Shown piece by piece: positions 46,947 to 60,064 of a stretch of 64,000 nucleotides of DNA. Position numbers and translations under genes: made by a program. This DNA comes from Gossypium raimondii (taxonomy: Eukaryota > Streptophyta > Magnoliopsida > Malvales > Malvaceae). The notes under the pieces were generated by a model. That model was not told the DNA's origin. It did no database searches and saw nothing but the letters and a program-made list of their open reading frames with translations. The DNA is taken from NCBI RefSeq assembly GCF_025698545.1, contig NC_068571.1:44425733-44489732 (forward strand), written 5' to 3'. How positions within the stretch are numbered: the first letter of the stretch is position 1; each line of letters starts with the position of its first letter.

Positions 46947-48099
46947 TATAGATGTTGGATGCATATATTCCACCCCACTTCACCTTACTCCACTTTAATT
47001 TAATTTAGTTTTTATACTTATGTTTAATATTTTTAAAATCAAGTAAATATTTAAACATAATTTTTCAAAAAAAAATATAAATTATACAGAATTTGTTTTT
47101 ATAATAAATTACTACATTTTTACCTTTTAATAGTTATATATATACAAGGAGAAAAGGTAATTTCATAAGGTGGCGTGAAAATAGACAGAGTCGATAAGAC
47201 AAACAATTACTATAATTATTCCATACACATTGTCCAAAAGAAATAATCCACTCTGTTTCACTCTCACATCCACTTAAAAAAAAATCGCTCCAATCAAACT
47301 GTTTAGATTTTACCATCCCTAATTACTAATCTATCTACCACCAATTTAATTGGAAAATAATTTAAAATTTTAATAAAAAAATTAACCCAAGGTTTCTATA
47401 AAATATATAGCATGGAAATATTTTTCCTTTTGATATATAGTTTTATACAAAATCAGCATAAACAATCGAAATGAAATTGCAACATAAATTAAAATTTATT
47501 TTTAATTTATTTTATGTTCAAGATTCAGAATCGTCCATCTCAATAATATTATCTCCAAAACTTAAATTTATATTATTTTTTAGAGTAGATTATAGCAACA
47601 TTTGTTAATTCAACTTTAGCATTTTAATTTTGAATGAAGAAAGCTAGATATGGTTGGCTATTCTATTGAAGAGGCAAGCCCATCTCCAATTGAGATTAGG
47701 GTTTTTTTTAACCAATTGGTTGATATTAAGTTTAATTAGATTTACACTTTATTTAATTAGAATGGGCACATGGGAGCGAAGTTAGGGGTGGGTTGTTGTT
47801 TTTATTAAATGGTATAATTGCATTGTTCACTCATTTTAAAATTTAATAATTCGTTTTAGTCTCTTTTACCAAGTTAATAATACAATTTAATTTATTTTAA
47901 TTTTATTTTACACCTCTACGAAATTTCAGGCTTTGGCGTTGCACGTAATGATAAAATTTTATTGAAAATATGAAAATACAAAGTTATTTTCGTGGTGCTC
48001 ATGTCTTATACATATTAAAAATATGTTAGTTTATTTTGACTAATTTTGACAATTTATTTCTGCATATTTTCTAGTTTATCCAACCTAAAAATAAAATAT
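46947..48099. other. AT-rich intergenic DNA
   Basis: No gene or clear repeat boundary seen. Open frames here are short and rich in low-complexity residues. Confidence 0.4.
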
Positions 48100-48545
48100 T
48101 TTCTAAGCGTAATAATTTATTTGTCCTTTTAATTTTTTAAATTATTTTAATCTTTTAATTTTCTTTTTTTTTAGCTTTTAAACTTGTAGGTTTTTTGTTA
48201 AATCATTCAAAATGGATGGAAAAATTAACGTTTTAACTTTGTTGATGTGGCATACATGTGGATTGCCACATGAATGACACATCAATATTTATTTATTTTT
48301 TAAAATTAAAAAGCATTAAAATTATTTTAAAAAATTAATTAAATTTGTCATGTCATACACGTGACAATCCATGTGTATGCTACAACAACAAAGTTAATAA
48401 ACGCTAATTTTTTTATCTATTTTGGCGTGGTTTGATAAAAAATTCAAAGTCAAGGCTAAAAGAAGCGGAAAAATAATGAAGGACTAAAATGATATATATT
48501 TTTTTTATAAAGTTAGAGGGATAAAAAAGTTATTATACCTATTTT
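48100..48545. mobile_element. Foldback repeat (MITE-like)
   Basis: GTGGCATACATGTGGATTG and its neighbourhood (48250-48280) pair with CAATCCATGTGTATGCTAC (48368-48388). Outer arms of TTTAATTTTTTAAATT and ACTTTGTTGATGT type also pair. Non-coding; edges approximate. A weaker relative may lie at 49330-49740 (GATGTGGCAATCTACAC). Confidence 0.5.
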
Positions 48546-49928
48546 GTTGTTGAAGGGAACAAGGTTGCAGATTGATTTATTAAAGAATGGGAAATTTGGT
48601 ATTTAATTAACTATTTCTTTCTTTACTATTGTTGTTGTGCTCTTTTTCAAGAATTTTACCATAAAATTTGAAGGTCCCAAATACAAATTTCCCAATATAT
48701 ATATTCCTTTTTGACCTGGTAAAAGAATATAAGATTGTAAGCATTCCTCAAGGGAAACAGCTTTGCCTAGTATTGTATGGTTTACCTTAGGAAGCCCAGA
48801 AGCATAGTAGTTGTAGCCTAGTTATAACTTACCTCAATCCTAGCATGCACTATCAAATCAATTACATATAAAAATATACGTCCATAATTACTAAATGAGA
48901 AACATTAAAACTCTATTAAGATGTTTCAAAAGTTGAAGTTAGGGTTCAAGATCGTAAAACGAACAAAGATATCGAAAAATGATGATATGAATACCTCATT
49001 TTTGAATAAAATACAATCTAATTTTAGTATTATAATGTCCATAGATATGAAATGATAAGGTTGGAAAAGGTGTTTTATGGTGGGCCTCGTTTAAAGAAAG
49101 GCTGCTGATGAACTCATAATTCAATCTTCTTCGATGTATCCGACGCCGAGCATGACTTCAATTCATCCAAATGTTACATTTTTTTAATTACCATCCATCA
49201 AAATGTTGGTCTAACACATCTTTATGGCCGTCTTCATATTTTAATAACCTACAATCATTATATTATCTTTTAATGATTAAATACGTTTTAACTTTAAATT
49301 TGTATTTAAATCAACATATATTTCCACATCTTGAGTTTATATTCTAGGAATTTTTTAGGGAGATTTATATATTTTTATGAAGATTAAAATGTAATTTCAT
49401 CATTATCTTTATGGTTTTCAAAAGGACTAAATCAATTTAGTATTTTTGGAGGATAACAATTAATCTTATCATATATTAATTTAGGATTTTTAATATTAAA
49501 AATAATTTTAAATTTTAAGAATAGTTTTTATAATTGTTTTGAATTTTTAAAATTTAAAATTAATTAAATGTTGATGTGGCAATCTACACATATGCAATGT
49601 TAGCAAACTTAAAAATATTAACTTTTTCATTCATTTTGGAGTGATTTGATAAAAAATGCAAGTTTAAGGGTTAAAAAGATGAAAAATTAAATATTTTTTT
49701 GTAAAATTGAAAGGCCAAATAAGTAATTAAAATAGTTAATATAAATATATCATTTTTCAAATTATTCTGAAACAAACTGTTGTTATAAACACATTTTTTT
49801 AATATACAAGGGCTGGATACAGTGACTAAATAAAATTCAATTAAATAATAAAATAATCCAAATTGTTATTAATTTAGCCGATCTTAATCTTGTTTTATTC
49901 CTTCAATTTGGCCTAAAAATAATCATTT

Positions 49929-49969
<41 letters not shown>

Positions 49970-50124
49970 GGTGATAAACTTGGTCAAAACCTAATCAAAT
50001 TTGCAGCAAAAACCATCAGTTGAGAAATATATTATTTTCTTTCAAAACCTAACTTCAAAGCAAAGAAAACAAAAATCATTGCATATAAAGAAACTACAGA
50101 ATAACCTAGCCTCCTCAAAATCCC
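48546..50124. other. Intergenic DNA and upstream region of the 50.1-kb gene
   Basis: AT-rich, with a (TA)n microsatellite at 49934-49967. The A-rich stretch at 50000-50120 is probably the 5' UTR of the following gene. No other gene seen. Confidence 0.4.
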
Positions 50125-50597
50125 ATGGCTTCTTCTTTATTACCTTCTTCTTTTACCATAGTTTCTCCATCTTTCAAGCATCACAATAATCGTCATCAAC
50201 CCTTTCAAGTTAGAGCTCAAAGCTGCAGAGATGGAGGTAATAACCATAACTTGCTGTTTTTCTTTTCTTTTTTTATCTTAAAATTTGTGCAACAACAACA
50301 TAGTTTTTATTTGTTGTTGCAGGTGGAAGATCTAGCAATGGGGTGGATGCAAATTTGAGGGTTTTAAAGGAGAGAATAGAGGTGGTGAAGATGAAGGAGA
50401 AGCTTGGGAGATGTTGCAGATATGAATATGGATGGAATTATGCAAAAGGGTATAATTATAATAAAGTGAAAAGAAATGGGGAGATTTCAGAATTGTTTGA
50501 ACTTCTGGGTTTGGTTGGGGCAACTATTGGCTCAACTTGCTTTACTGGAACTCTTTTCCTTTGCCTTTTTTCTATATTTGTTCATTTACAGTCATGA
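50125..50597 (+). CDS. Small probable plastid-targeted membrane protein, function unknown
   Basis: Two exons, 50125-50236 and 50323-50597, joined by an 86-bp GT...AG intron (phase 1), give 128 aa. The first 35 or so residues are rich in Ser, Pro, Asn, His and basic residues with almost no acidic ones (ASSLLPSSFTIVSPSFKHHN), as in chloroplast transit peptides. The middle is a charged stretch (VLKERIEVVKMKEKLGRCCR, then YEYGWNYAKGYNYN) that may form a helix. The C-terminus has a strongly hydrophobic segment of about 35 residues (LLGLVGATIGSTCFTGTLFL onward), one or two membrane spans. I do not recognise a named family and give no function. The clean splice and lack of stops support a real gene. 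Confidence 0.75.
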
Positions 50598-52248
50598 AAT
50601 TCATGCATAAAAGTAGGATTCAAATTCTTTTATTGCTATGCAAAATAATTATAAGCATTTTGATTGATCTTGAAAAGTGTAGTTGGTATGCTATGTAAAG
50701 TTTGGGGTTCTTTTAATAGAATAAAGTTTCAAGCTGGGAGTACAGTTTTAATATCAACTTTTTTTTATTCCTGATTCCATTCATCAGTTGCGTTGGTATA
50801 TTCAAACAGTACTATGAAAGACAAGCTAATGGTTCACATTAAATAATAATAATAAAACCTTCCGGGATCTTCAGCACGTACACTGTAAAAAGTGATCTAT
50901 TTTAATATTATGATATATAGTTTAATAAATATCTCTCTCCACGTAATACTTAAATTTATTCATGAGTTGAGTTATAAAATTTTGATTTAATATTTTAAAA
51001 TTATAAAGATATAGGCAATTAATATAGCCCCACAAAATTTTTTTGGCTTCACCCCTGTAATTTGTCTAAGTTTGAAAACTCGTTTAATTAGACAAAAAAA
51101 TTAGACTATTTAAAATATAGGTTAATCTTAAGCTTGAACATTCGAGGCCCAAGTCAAACTTGGCCCAACCCATTTTTTTAAGTTTAAGTTGTTTTATATT
51201 ATATTATTTTCATATAGATACTACTATAATATAAACATTAAAAAGATTAAGATGGCTAATAAATAAAAAATATATAAATTTATTAAATATTAAATTAAAA
51301 TAATGTAAATAAAATTCATATTATTTAGAAAATAATATGAGCAGACGTAAATAAATTTGGAAAAATTATTTACAAACATGAAAAAAGTTAGACAAAATTT
51401 AAATCAATTATTAAGCTTGAGAAACACGTAAGATTATGTCTAACCCCGAGTGTTGAGAAATGAGGTGATGGTTATAATTGTGTGTAAAACATAAATTGGC
51501 TACTATGTTTTAATTAATTCAAGGTTATGTCATGTGTAAGTAATTTAGAAGTGGAAACTAAATTATACTTTTTTGTGAATGTCGTGTTACGTGTCAGCAT
51601 TGAGAAACGAATGAATGATTTACACGTGTGGTTCATGGTTCATTGACCTACGTCAGATTTCTTTTTCTTGCGTGATTGCAAAACAATTATATTTAGTTAA
51701 TACAAAAAGAGATGTAAATTTATAAGCTGGAATATTACCCAACTAATATTTTGATTATTATCAACATTTGAAGAAGACTTTGTTAAATTGCATCTAGAAG
51801 ATGATTTTCTTAATGAATTATATATGGATTATGATGCTTATACATATCTACTCCAAAACAAATAAATGAAGAAATGCAAAATTATTACGTAGGAAGGAAA
51901 TTAGACTTAACCTAGGCCAGTTTGGAGTCTATCTGATACAAATTTAATTTAAATCATTTTATTTTATTTTTTAAATTTAAAGCCGTTCAAAAGATTTTAG
52001 AAATGGTATGCTAGTGTTTGCTGGTTCTAATTTGGCTTAACGTTTAATTGTTCTATTTTTGCTGGTATCTTTATAATTCATCATTGTCTTGTACTTGAAA
52101 TTAACATATTCTGATCACTTGATATTGTTTTTCATCATTCAAATGTTATTTTGGGATCAATGTCTGCTTTTTCCTAAGCTTTTATATTCCATGCGTCTGT
52201 TCTTGTGCTCATTGGTTATGGGATTATGTTCATTCCAATGCATGCAGG
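50598..52248. other. Intergenic DNA
   Basis: 50598-50760 is the probable 3' UTR of the preceding gene. 51000-51420 contains dispersed-repeat fragments (GGCCCAAGTCAAACTTGGCCC). 52000-52240 may be old intron or flank of the RPA70 pseudogene. No gene seen. Confidence 0.4.
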
Positions 52249-53686
52249 ATGTTTATTATCATTGAGTTGGAAGTGATAATTGAAAAAGTATGATATCATT
52301 GGGAAGCCTAAATTAGCTAAGAACGAGATAACACCGAGGGTAATCCCGATTTCTGCTCTAAAATCGGATCAGCGGGGTTGGACAATGAAGGCCAGAGTAA
52401 CGAAAAAGCAAAAACTCAGGCACTTTAAAAATGCTCGTGGTGAAGGGAAAGATTTCTCTTTCAATCTCCTTAATTCTATAATTGAAGCTGGTAAGGTTTA
52501 TTTGATTTCTGAGGGAAGTCTAAAACTTGCTCAGAAGGAATATAGTGATCATCAAATCCTTCTTGCGAGCACAAAGATAGTACAGCAGTGTTCTGAAGAT
52601 GACGACATGATTCCTCGACAGCAATTTTTGTACCATAAGTGATGTCGAGGGCATGAAGAACAATGATGTTGTGGATATAACTGGTGTGGTATTTTTTGTT
52701 GGTCCTACTGCTTTGTTTATGAGAAATTTTGAAGAGATCCCTTCATTTGAAGGACATGTCCGGCAAGAGCGTTGAATTAACTTTCTGGGCAGCTTTTTGC
52801 AATGATAAAGGACAAAAATAAGATTTGTTTGATTCTGGGAAGTTTCCGGTTCTAGCTGTGAAATCTAGTAGAGTGAGTGATTTTAGCGGGAAGGAAGTGG
52901 GAACTATTCCTTCAACCCACCTGTTTATAAATCCCGATTTTCCCAAGGTTCGTTTATCAGAGAGGAGGAGGAACACTCTTCTGCCTCCATTGCTAGGGAA
53001 AAATCAAGTCGGAATAAGACAGATAATCGCAAAACTATTTCAAAAATAAAAGATGAAAGACTAGGAACTTCTGAGAAGCGGATTGGATTACAGTTGTAGC
53101 TGTTATTGCTTACATTGAGTTGGACAACTTCTATTATCCAGCTTGTCCTTCCATGGATGGGTGTCTTCAATGCAACAAAAAGGTTACAGAAAACGTAGAT
53201 GGGAAATGGTGGTGCGATAAATGTGACTATAGATATGTAATTCAGTTACAGATACAAGATCATACCGGCACAACATGGGTGATTGCTTTTGAGGAATCTG
53301 GTGAGAGTCTAATAGGGGTGTCTGCAAAAGATCTGTATTGCTTGAAGTATGAAGACCAAAATGTGGAAAAATTCAAAGAAATCATGCATCAAGTTTTGTT
53401 TAAAAAATACACTTTCAAGTTGAAAGTAAAGGAGGAAAATTTTAACAGCAAATCGACAGTGGTGAATGTAGATGTAAATTTTGCATCAGAATCGAAATAT
53501 CTTTGGGATTTGATTTACAAGAGTAAAGCAAATGATTTTTGTCCTTTACAGTCTGAGGGCAGGAACTACACTAATGGAACACCTTTAGAGGCAAGTGTTG
53601 GACGTACTTTAGACCTGTGCTATAAATGCCATCGAATTGGACATTGGGCTACAGATTGTCCAAGGAGGTCATATAAAGGTGTTTGA
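52249..53686 (+). pseudogene. RPA70 (replication protein A large subunit) pseudogene
   Basis: RPA70 binds single-stranded DNA in replication and repair. Homology starts after a TGCATGCAG acceptor-like site (52241-52249) with IIIELEVI. After a frameshift come the DBD-A start (ITPRVIPISALKSDQRGWTM, KARVTKKQKL) and GKVYLISEGSLKLAQK, with the middle of DBD-A missing. A stop at 52640 and shifts follow. DBD-B returns at 52825 (FPVLAVKSSRVSDFSGKEVG, LFINPDFP) and stops at 53049. The C-terminal domain at 53120-53686 keeps its zinc ribbon (CLQCNKKV, WWCDKCDYRY), QIQDHTGTTWVIAFEESGE and a terminal zinc knuckle (CYKCHRIGHWATDC). The N-terminal RPA70N domain is absent. Several breaks make a working RPA70 impossible; only the last 188 codons are open. 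Confidence 0.85.
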
Positions 53687-54414
53687 AGCATGACAAGGTA
53701 AGGTTGGTTTTGAAGCCTTATTGTGCATCTGTTTTTGTAGAGCTTTGACTTTTACTGGCTTTGCATGATGGCATGACCAGGGCATTGAACTTGGGAGCCA
53801 TGAGCTGCTGTTGGAATATCATTTTGGAACAGCTTTTTGCTGAACCATGAACCAAACATAGGTTAGAGCTTTATGTTTAACTTTTGTTTCTTTTGGTTGT
53901 ATTATATATTTTCAAGTTAAAAATGCACACTGGTAAAAGCCTGAAACTGGCCAGCCTAAAAATGGCTGTTCAATCATTCTTGCTTTGGTGGGAGCTTTCC
54001 TAGTCTCTTTTTGGTTTTTATAGGAAATCCCCATCTCTGTATATGCACAATGCTTATATTTTTCACATGTACAAAGTGAAATTCTGGTGGCAGCTTATCT
54101 TTTTCATGTGTGTGGTGAAGATTGGTAGTATCTTGAGAATGTTTAGAAGCTAAGATTTTTTATTTTTTATTTTGACATTTAAAAGCCATTGCATTTTGAG
54201 ATTTAAGGATGCTTAAAGATTGGCTGGGCTTCAATTTTGTTCCAGCAAAAGGAGATCAATTTCATTAAAGCATTTCAACAACAATAAACCAAAGGTGCAG
54301 AGCCACTTGGGAGACAGACCATGATTGTGCAATTAAATATATACATACATATCATCTACATATGGTGTTATGTGGGTCAACCACCAATCCCAAAGACCTA
54401 GCCTTCAGTTATCT
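53687..54414. other. Region between the RPA70 pseudogene and the methyltransferase gene
   Basis: No coding features. It probably includes old 3' flank of the RPA70 gene and the 3' UTR of the methyltransferase gene. Confidence 0.45.
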
Positions 54415-57400
54415 TTAGTTCCGTACGAATGCGACAGTAGCAACATGTGCTCCCAGAGATCCGCCGAACATGAATGTTGGATAAGTTTGAACATGGTTCA
54501 GATATTGGTACGGGGGGCAATCTCTGTGTATTTCTCGGTCCTTGATTGTATTTGGGTCTTGGCGCAGCATTCCAGCGTTTCTATGATTGAAATTTTCCAC
54601 CTCTTGTACCAATTCATCTTTTGTATGGTTGCAAGATGTAATCACCTACAAGCATCATTTTAAAGAGGAAATGATTGTGTGGAAATTGTTAAATCTACAA
54701 AGTATAATGTATTTCATTTAAATAAAATTCTCAAACAACCTATAACCATGCCCGGATGTCTAGCCTTCTCAAAGCTAAGTTTGAACAACTCCACTTTTAA
54801 ACTCATTTTTCATATATAATACTTTCATATGTTATATGTATATATATTCACAAAGCTAGCACTCGAACTTGAGCTTTGATTTCAATGGTTCTTGTTCCAG
54901 ACAAGCATAAAAATCTACAAAAATAAAAGTAAAACAATAAATGAGCCTGTAAAATACTTACTAACACTCCACCTGGGGCAACCAACTTCGAGACTGAGTC
55001 CCAGTACATCATCCTGAAAGGAAAAGTTCAGGAATTTTTAGAAGGTGATCAAATAAGAAATCATAGCAAATGCACAAGTTAGAGCTACTGGAAAACTACA
55101 AAGATGAGAAACAGACTATTTTATCTCAGTAACATAACTGCAAATTATGCAATTCAAATTATGAGATTCCACCGGCATTGACAAGAACTTCCTAATAAAT
55201 CAGTTATTTGTTAATATATGTTGGTGTACAAGGGAAACAGAGAGAGCAAAGGGTGAATTTGCAGTAAAGATGGTGCTATTATTACCTTTTAATAGGTCCA
55301 TCAGGATGCAAGCCAATGGCATCAAGAGTCCCCTTATCCATGACAAGTTGAAATTGTCTTTCCAACTTTGTCTCAAGAATATCATCAACCTAAGGACCAA
55401 ATGGAAATGGAAAATGGTCAATGTGCTCTGAGGATAATTAAGCCAGTAGAAGAAAATACCAATATGCAGTTTACAAATTAAGTCAGAAGTTCCATCCATA
55501 CCAGAAACTTGATGCTTGAAAATCCATCTCTGTCAGCATGACTTCGAGCGAAGTCAATTGCAACCTCGCTATAATCAATACCAGTCAAATCCGTGAACCT
55601 GAATTGAAAAAGGCAAAGTATTCACTTGACCATTACCATAACTACAATGATAGTAAGAAATTTTAGTTAACCCCAAAACACATTTATCAGAAAGTTGACC
55701 CAAGGACTACATGTCTCACAGCACCATTAATTTAACAAAAATCACTGTTGTGACAAGGTACACTTTAAGCTCTAGAATCCTCATATTACCTAAGGTGCAA
55801 AGCACAATATGTACATGTGTTTGTGTGTATATAATAAGTTTAAGATATGAAATTACGATAATGAACTCCATAGATTGGTCCAGTTTTATCCACAGAACAG
55901 CAATTATTTTTTTCTTTTGTTGGGCCATATGCATGAATCATTGTCCTATGTTGTTGAATACTCGATACTGAGAAGTAAAGAATTTGACATCATTCCCCTT
56001 GTCAATAGTAAGGGTAAAGCTTATGGAAACAAAGTTAAACATAAAACACATAAAACGAGAACTAAAGTCAGGCAGCCCTTTTGTTTTGGTCATTGCCTTA
56101 CTAAAAGTGCACCTAGGTGCATGGGATAGACTGAACAATATGCAAACCAATTTATTGTTGAACTTGAAAAAACCTATGAATTTTTTTTCTTGAATTAATT
56201 TTAGCAGCATATATATAACACCAAAACCACAATTAAATCTCAGTGTACCCCTGCTTAGCTAGTTCTTGAAGGAGTAGACCATTGCCAGTGCCAATGTCAA
56301 GTACACTCCAGCAAGACAAATATTTCTCATCCTGTGCAACAGACTCGAGCTTGGCCTCGTCAACATGATTTGGCATGTGACCTTGAGAAATATCAATACA
56401 CAAGTTTTTGGTCCAAGAAGTAACAGTATCCATGATTTCAGCTCCAATCCTATTGAGAGAGGTAAACAGTGAAGAGATAAATAAATTAAAAGACCTAAAG
56501 TGAAATTCCCATAGTTGGAAGCTCTAGGAATCTGTATTAATGAGAAAGTTCTTAAACATGGCCCAGATAACAATGCAGAGTTGTCAAGCCAGTCAGTTAT
56601 TGGGGGAAGAACCATTGAAATGCATATTATGTGAAATTACATTTCATATGTTCATACACAAATTACATAATTATGTGATTAGTAAAAAAACATTTTTGCT
56701 AGTAGTATGAAGATATTGCCTAGAATGAAGTGAAATTACATAGTTAAGGTTATACTGACCAAATTTCACCAGCATGACTATGATCACGAAAACTTGTCAG
56801 CTCATCTGCATATGCACCGTTCCTATAATTCTGAAGACCAAGTACTGCTGTCATAGCATCAGCATCAGCTTCATCCTTGTCAGAACTGTGTATAGTGTAT
56901 ATAACAGAAACCAAACAAATCCATGTTAAGCATATCAGCATAATAAATTTACATTATTCAATGCATTAAAAGTCAACTAATAAGCCTCCATTAGGTTGTT
57001 ACCTTTCCTACTTGCAAGAGAAAAATATATTGTATAATAACAAATAATAATCTTGAGAACGGTAAACAAAAATCACATAGAGAACAAAAAAAACATGGTT
57101 TTTGACATTTGCATGGAACAAACACATTTCAATAGGTAGTTCATTTCAACCATCTGCACCTTTTTAGAAGGAAGTATGCAGTGCATGAGATATTTTGGGA
57201 AGTCTCAATGTACATAGCCTCCCCTTTGTTCACAAGAGAGGCTGTTTTAAGGGTTTGAACACATGTACCAGTAGATGACAATTGACCATGCTAAGCACAA
57301 CCTTCAATCATATAAGATTTTGTTTTTATACTAATTGTAATTGCTTTATAGCGAGAAAAGCACAATTAACAAAAGAACCAAAATAGAATATAAGAAGCAA

Positions 57401-58167
57401 GAACTTGCTTTGTGATTGCATTCATTTATACATTTATACCAATAAGCCATGTTACCTGCACAATTCATTTTTCTTTCAAGTAGCTATGCCCTCCAGATGT
57501 GTCCAACAAGGCATGTGCACATAGGGAAAAACTTAAAAGAAATTAAGCATACACATCTCAAACAGATTACTGTATCTGATACTATTACTCACCATGAGCT
57601 AAGATAACATAGAAGATAACTAATTACGTATTGAAATCCAAAAATGTATTATTTGGCTAAAGAACTCAAATTGTATAGATTGATCATTTCAATAAGTTTT
57701 CTTTTCGTTCCAATAGCATTGATCCACTTAGAAATCAAACCAAGACAGCTAAATGTACATTTGACCTTATCACAAAGTTCGATACTTTAATTGAATTCTC
57801 AATAGATCAAATCTCAAGCTTAAAATCCAATACACTGATTCATTAGCTAAAAACTCAAAATTTAGTCAAACATTCAATTGAAAATTGCGAAAAAAATAAA
57901 AGACAAATAGAATTAGAAAAAGAAAAACCTGTAATTAAGGGCAGCACGGAAATTGGCAGCGGAGGAGAGGGCTTCGGCAGCATCAGCGTGGCGCTGCTCA
58001 TCGTCAAGTGTGCTCCCGTAATCGCTCTTTATAGACCAGGAATCTGCAGCCACCGACCGCTCGTCGTCGGACGCCACTTCTCGACCGGCCTGCAGCTGTT
58101 GTTGCGGCGGTGGATGTTGTTGGGTTGGATCCGGTGACTCTTCCGGCGCCAATCTGAATACCGCCAT
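54415..58167 (-). CDS. AR401/EFM4-type protein-lysine methyltransferase (eEF1A-KMT2 family)
   Basis: Class-I SAM-dependent methyltransferase; yeast EFM4 and animal METTL10 methylate a lysine of elongation factor eEF1A, and Arabidopsis AR401 is the plant relative. Seven exons on the - strand: 58167-57929, 56885-56760, 56449-56249, 55598-55502, 55389-55286, 55013-54962, 54645-54415, giving 349 aa. Every junction is GT...AG and in frame. An acidic, Gln/Pro-rich N-terminus (PTQQHPPPQQQLQAG) is followed by WSIKSDYGSTLDDEQ. Motif I is VLDIGTGNGLLLQEL, then LTGIDYSEVAIDFARSH, VDDILE and MDKGTLDAIGLHPDG. The C-terminus is FMFGGSLGAHVATVAFVRN. All key SAM-binding motifs are present, so it should be active. 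Introns 1 and 2 are the longest (about 1.0 kb and 0.3 kb). Confidence 0.9.
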
Positions 58168-59118
58168 GGATTTTAAGGTATTTAATTTTAAAATTAAAAA
58201 AAGAAAGAAAGAAAATTTGATTAATTTGTAATTGAAGAAAAGAAATTCCGAGGTTTCTTTTAGTAATATTTTATGTGAAATTTCATTTATTAAAAGTTGC
58301 TTATAAACTATGAGAAATATTCTGATTACGCACGTGTACTGAATTTATAACACCACTACTATATATAGGTCAAGTTTTTCTTTTAGTCCCTGTGTTATGT
58401 TAAAGTTATAGATTTAATCTTTATCCTTTTGAATTTTGAAATTTCAGTTTTCACCCAAATTGTAGCAATAAAATTCTTTAGGGTCAAATTTTGCTATTAT
58501 TCCCCTACTAAGCATAAGTTGTGGATTCAATAATTGTTCTCCATTTCGATAATTCTTAGCCATTATATTTTTAAAATCTTGACATTTCAATCCCGACTCA
58601 AATCTATTAATTAAAATAACGTGGCTTTGTTTTATTTTTTGTGAATATCATGTGGAAATAACAAGTTCACATAGCATTAACATGTTTACCGCATAAGGTT
58701 TGGAAATAGGAGAATTTAACTTAACAAATATAATGGTTACGGTTTTCGTCATCACTAAAATATTAAATTTATGAAATCAATACAGGATTTGACCTTATAT
58801 CTACTATTATTTATCTTTTCATTTATAAAATCAAATTTGTTTTTGTCTTACTAACTTGAAATTTAAGATTCATCATTTTATTCTACTCTATTTTATAATA
58901 TTATTAGATGGTTCAATTCAAATGAATAAAATTGTTAATTATGGCATGAGTTTAGTCCATTTGAAAATACTCTATTTAATGAATTTTCAGTCTCATTTAA
59001 AAATTAAAACCCAACTCACAATACATTTTTAATTTTTAGTTAATAATAAATTTCTAGAATTAAACAAAGTTTTAAAAGTCCCAAGGGTCGCAAAACTAGA
59101 CTAAAGTAATAATAGGAT
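58168..59118. other. Methyltransferase promoter and AT-rich spacer
   Basis: 58168-58300 is the proximal upstream DNA of the methyltransferase gene. 58375-58760 contains MITE-like phrases (TTTTAGTCCCTGTG, GATTTAATCTTTATCC) without clear ends. No gene seen. Confidence 0.4.
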
Positions 59119-59541
59119 ATAATGCCAAATTTAATCTTTAATGTTTATATCTTTTATTAATTTGGTCCTTCTTTTTAGTTAAATTTAATTTTATCCTTTT
59201 AAAAGAATCAAATTGTTTTTTTAACATAAGTATTAACTAAAACATTAATTTTTTAACCGACCATATATACTTCATATTGACATGTCACTCTCTACCTTAT
59301 ATAATTTAAAATTTATAAAAATATTCAAAAATAAAATAAAAATTCAAAAATTATAAAAACTTGATAAATGTTCAAAAGAAATAGCATGAAGACGTGAATT
59401 TCCATGCAAGTTGCCATGGTTAAAAAATTAACATTTTTGTCAATATTTTTGTTAAAAAATTGATTCTTTTGAAAAATTTAGCTCAAAAGAATAAATATCA
59501 AATTGACAAAAGATACAAACATTAAGGGTTAAAATTATGCC
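59119..59541. mobile_element. Foldback repeat (MITE-like)
   Basis: AGGATATAATGCCAAATTTAA and TATCTTTTATTAATTTGGTC at the left pair with CAAATTGACAAAAGATA and TTAAAATTATGCCTA at the right. Inner GAATCAAATTGTTTTTTTAAC and TTAAAAAATTGATTC also pair. About 420 bp, non-coding. Confidence 0.55.
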
Positions 59542-59679
59542 TAATAAAAAAATTAAAAACACATAAGTACCTAGACCATGGTTTAGGGATTGTTTAAGAA
59601 TTGAATCAAAAACTGATATCAATAGAAAAATAAACTTAAGTCTTTTATCGTTTCTTTTGAGATTTGGTGTATCGTAACA

Positions 59680-60050
59680 CACTAAAAGTACCATAGAAAC
59701 TTATGTACTAAGAGCTACATTTTGTCCACCTGACTAAGAAAATAGGCAAGTTAGTCTCTACACATTAAATCAAACAACAAACTGGTCTTCTCCATTAAAA
59801 ATTTCATCTATTTCTACTATTAAAAACTGATGCTACTGATAGAATAATCAGATAATGACACGTGGTATCCCACATGTACCTCATGTGGATGTTCAGGGAT
59901 AAGTTTTTAATAGTAAAAAAATTGATGAATTTTTTAATAGAAAGACCCATTTACTTTTTGATCTCATATACATATACTAATTTACTTATTTTTTAATAAA
60001 AATGATAAAATATAACCCGATTCCTAGTACAAAAACTTCAGTAGTACTCC
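59680..60050. mobile_element. Foldback MITE, family B, copy 2
   Basis: Shares AAGAGCTACATTTTGTCC-like and TTTCTACTATTAAAAACT blocks with 32118-32461, with an inverted TTTTTAATAGTA at the right. It ends about 15 bp from the stop codon of the SABATH gene, so it lies in or beside that gene's 3' UTR. Confidence 0.6.
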
Positions 60051-60064
60051 CTCCATCATAACAC

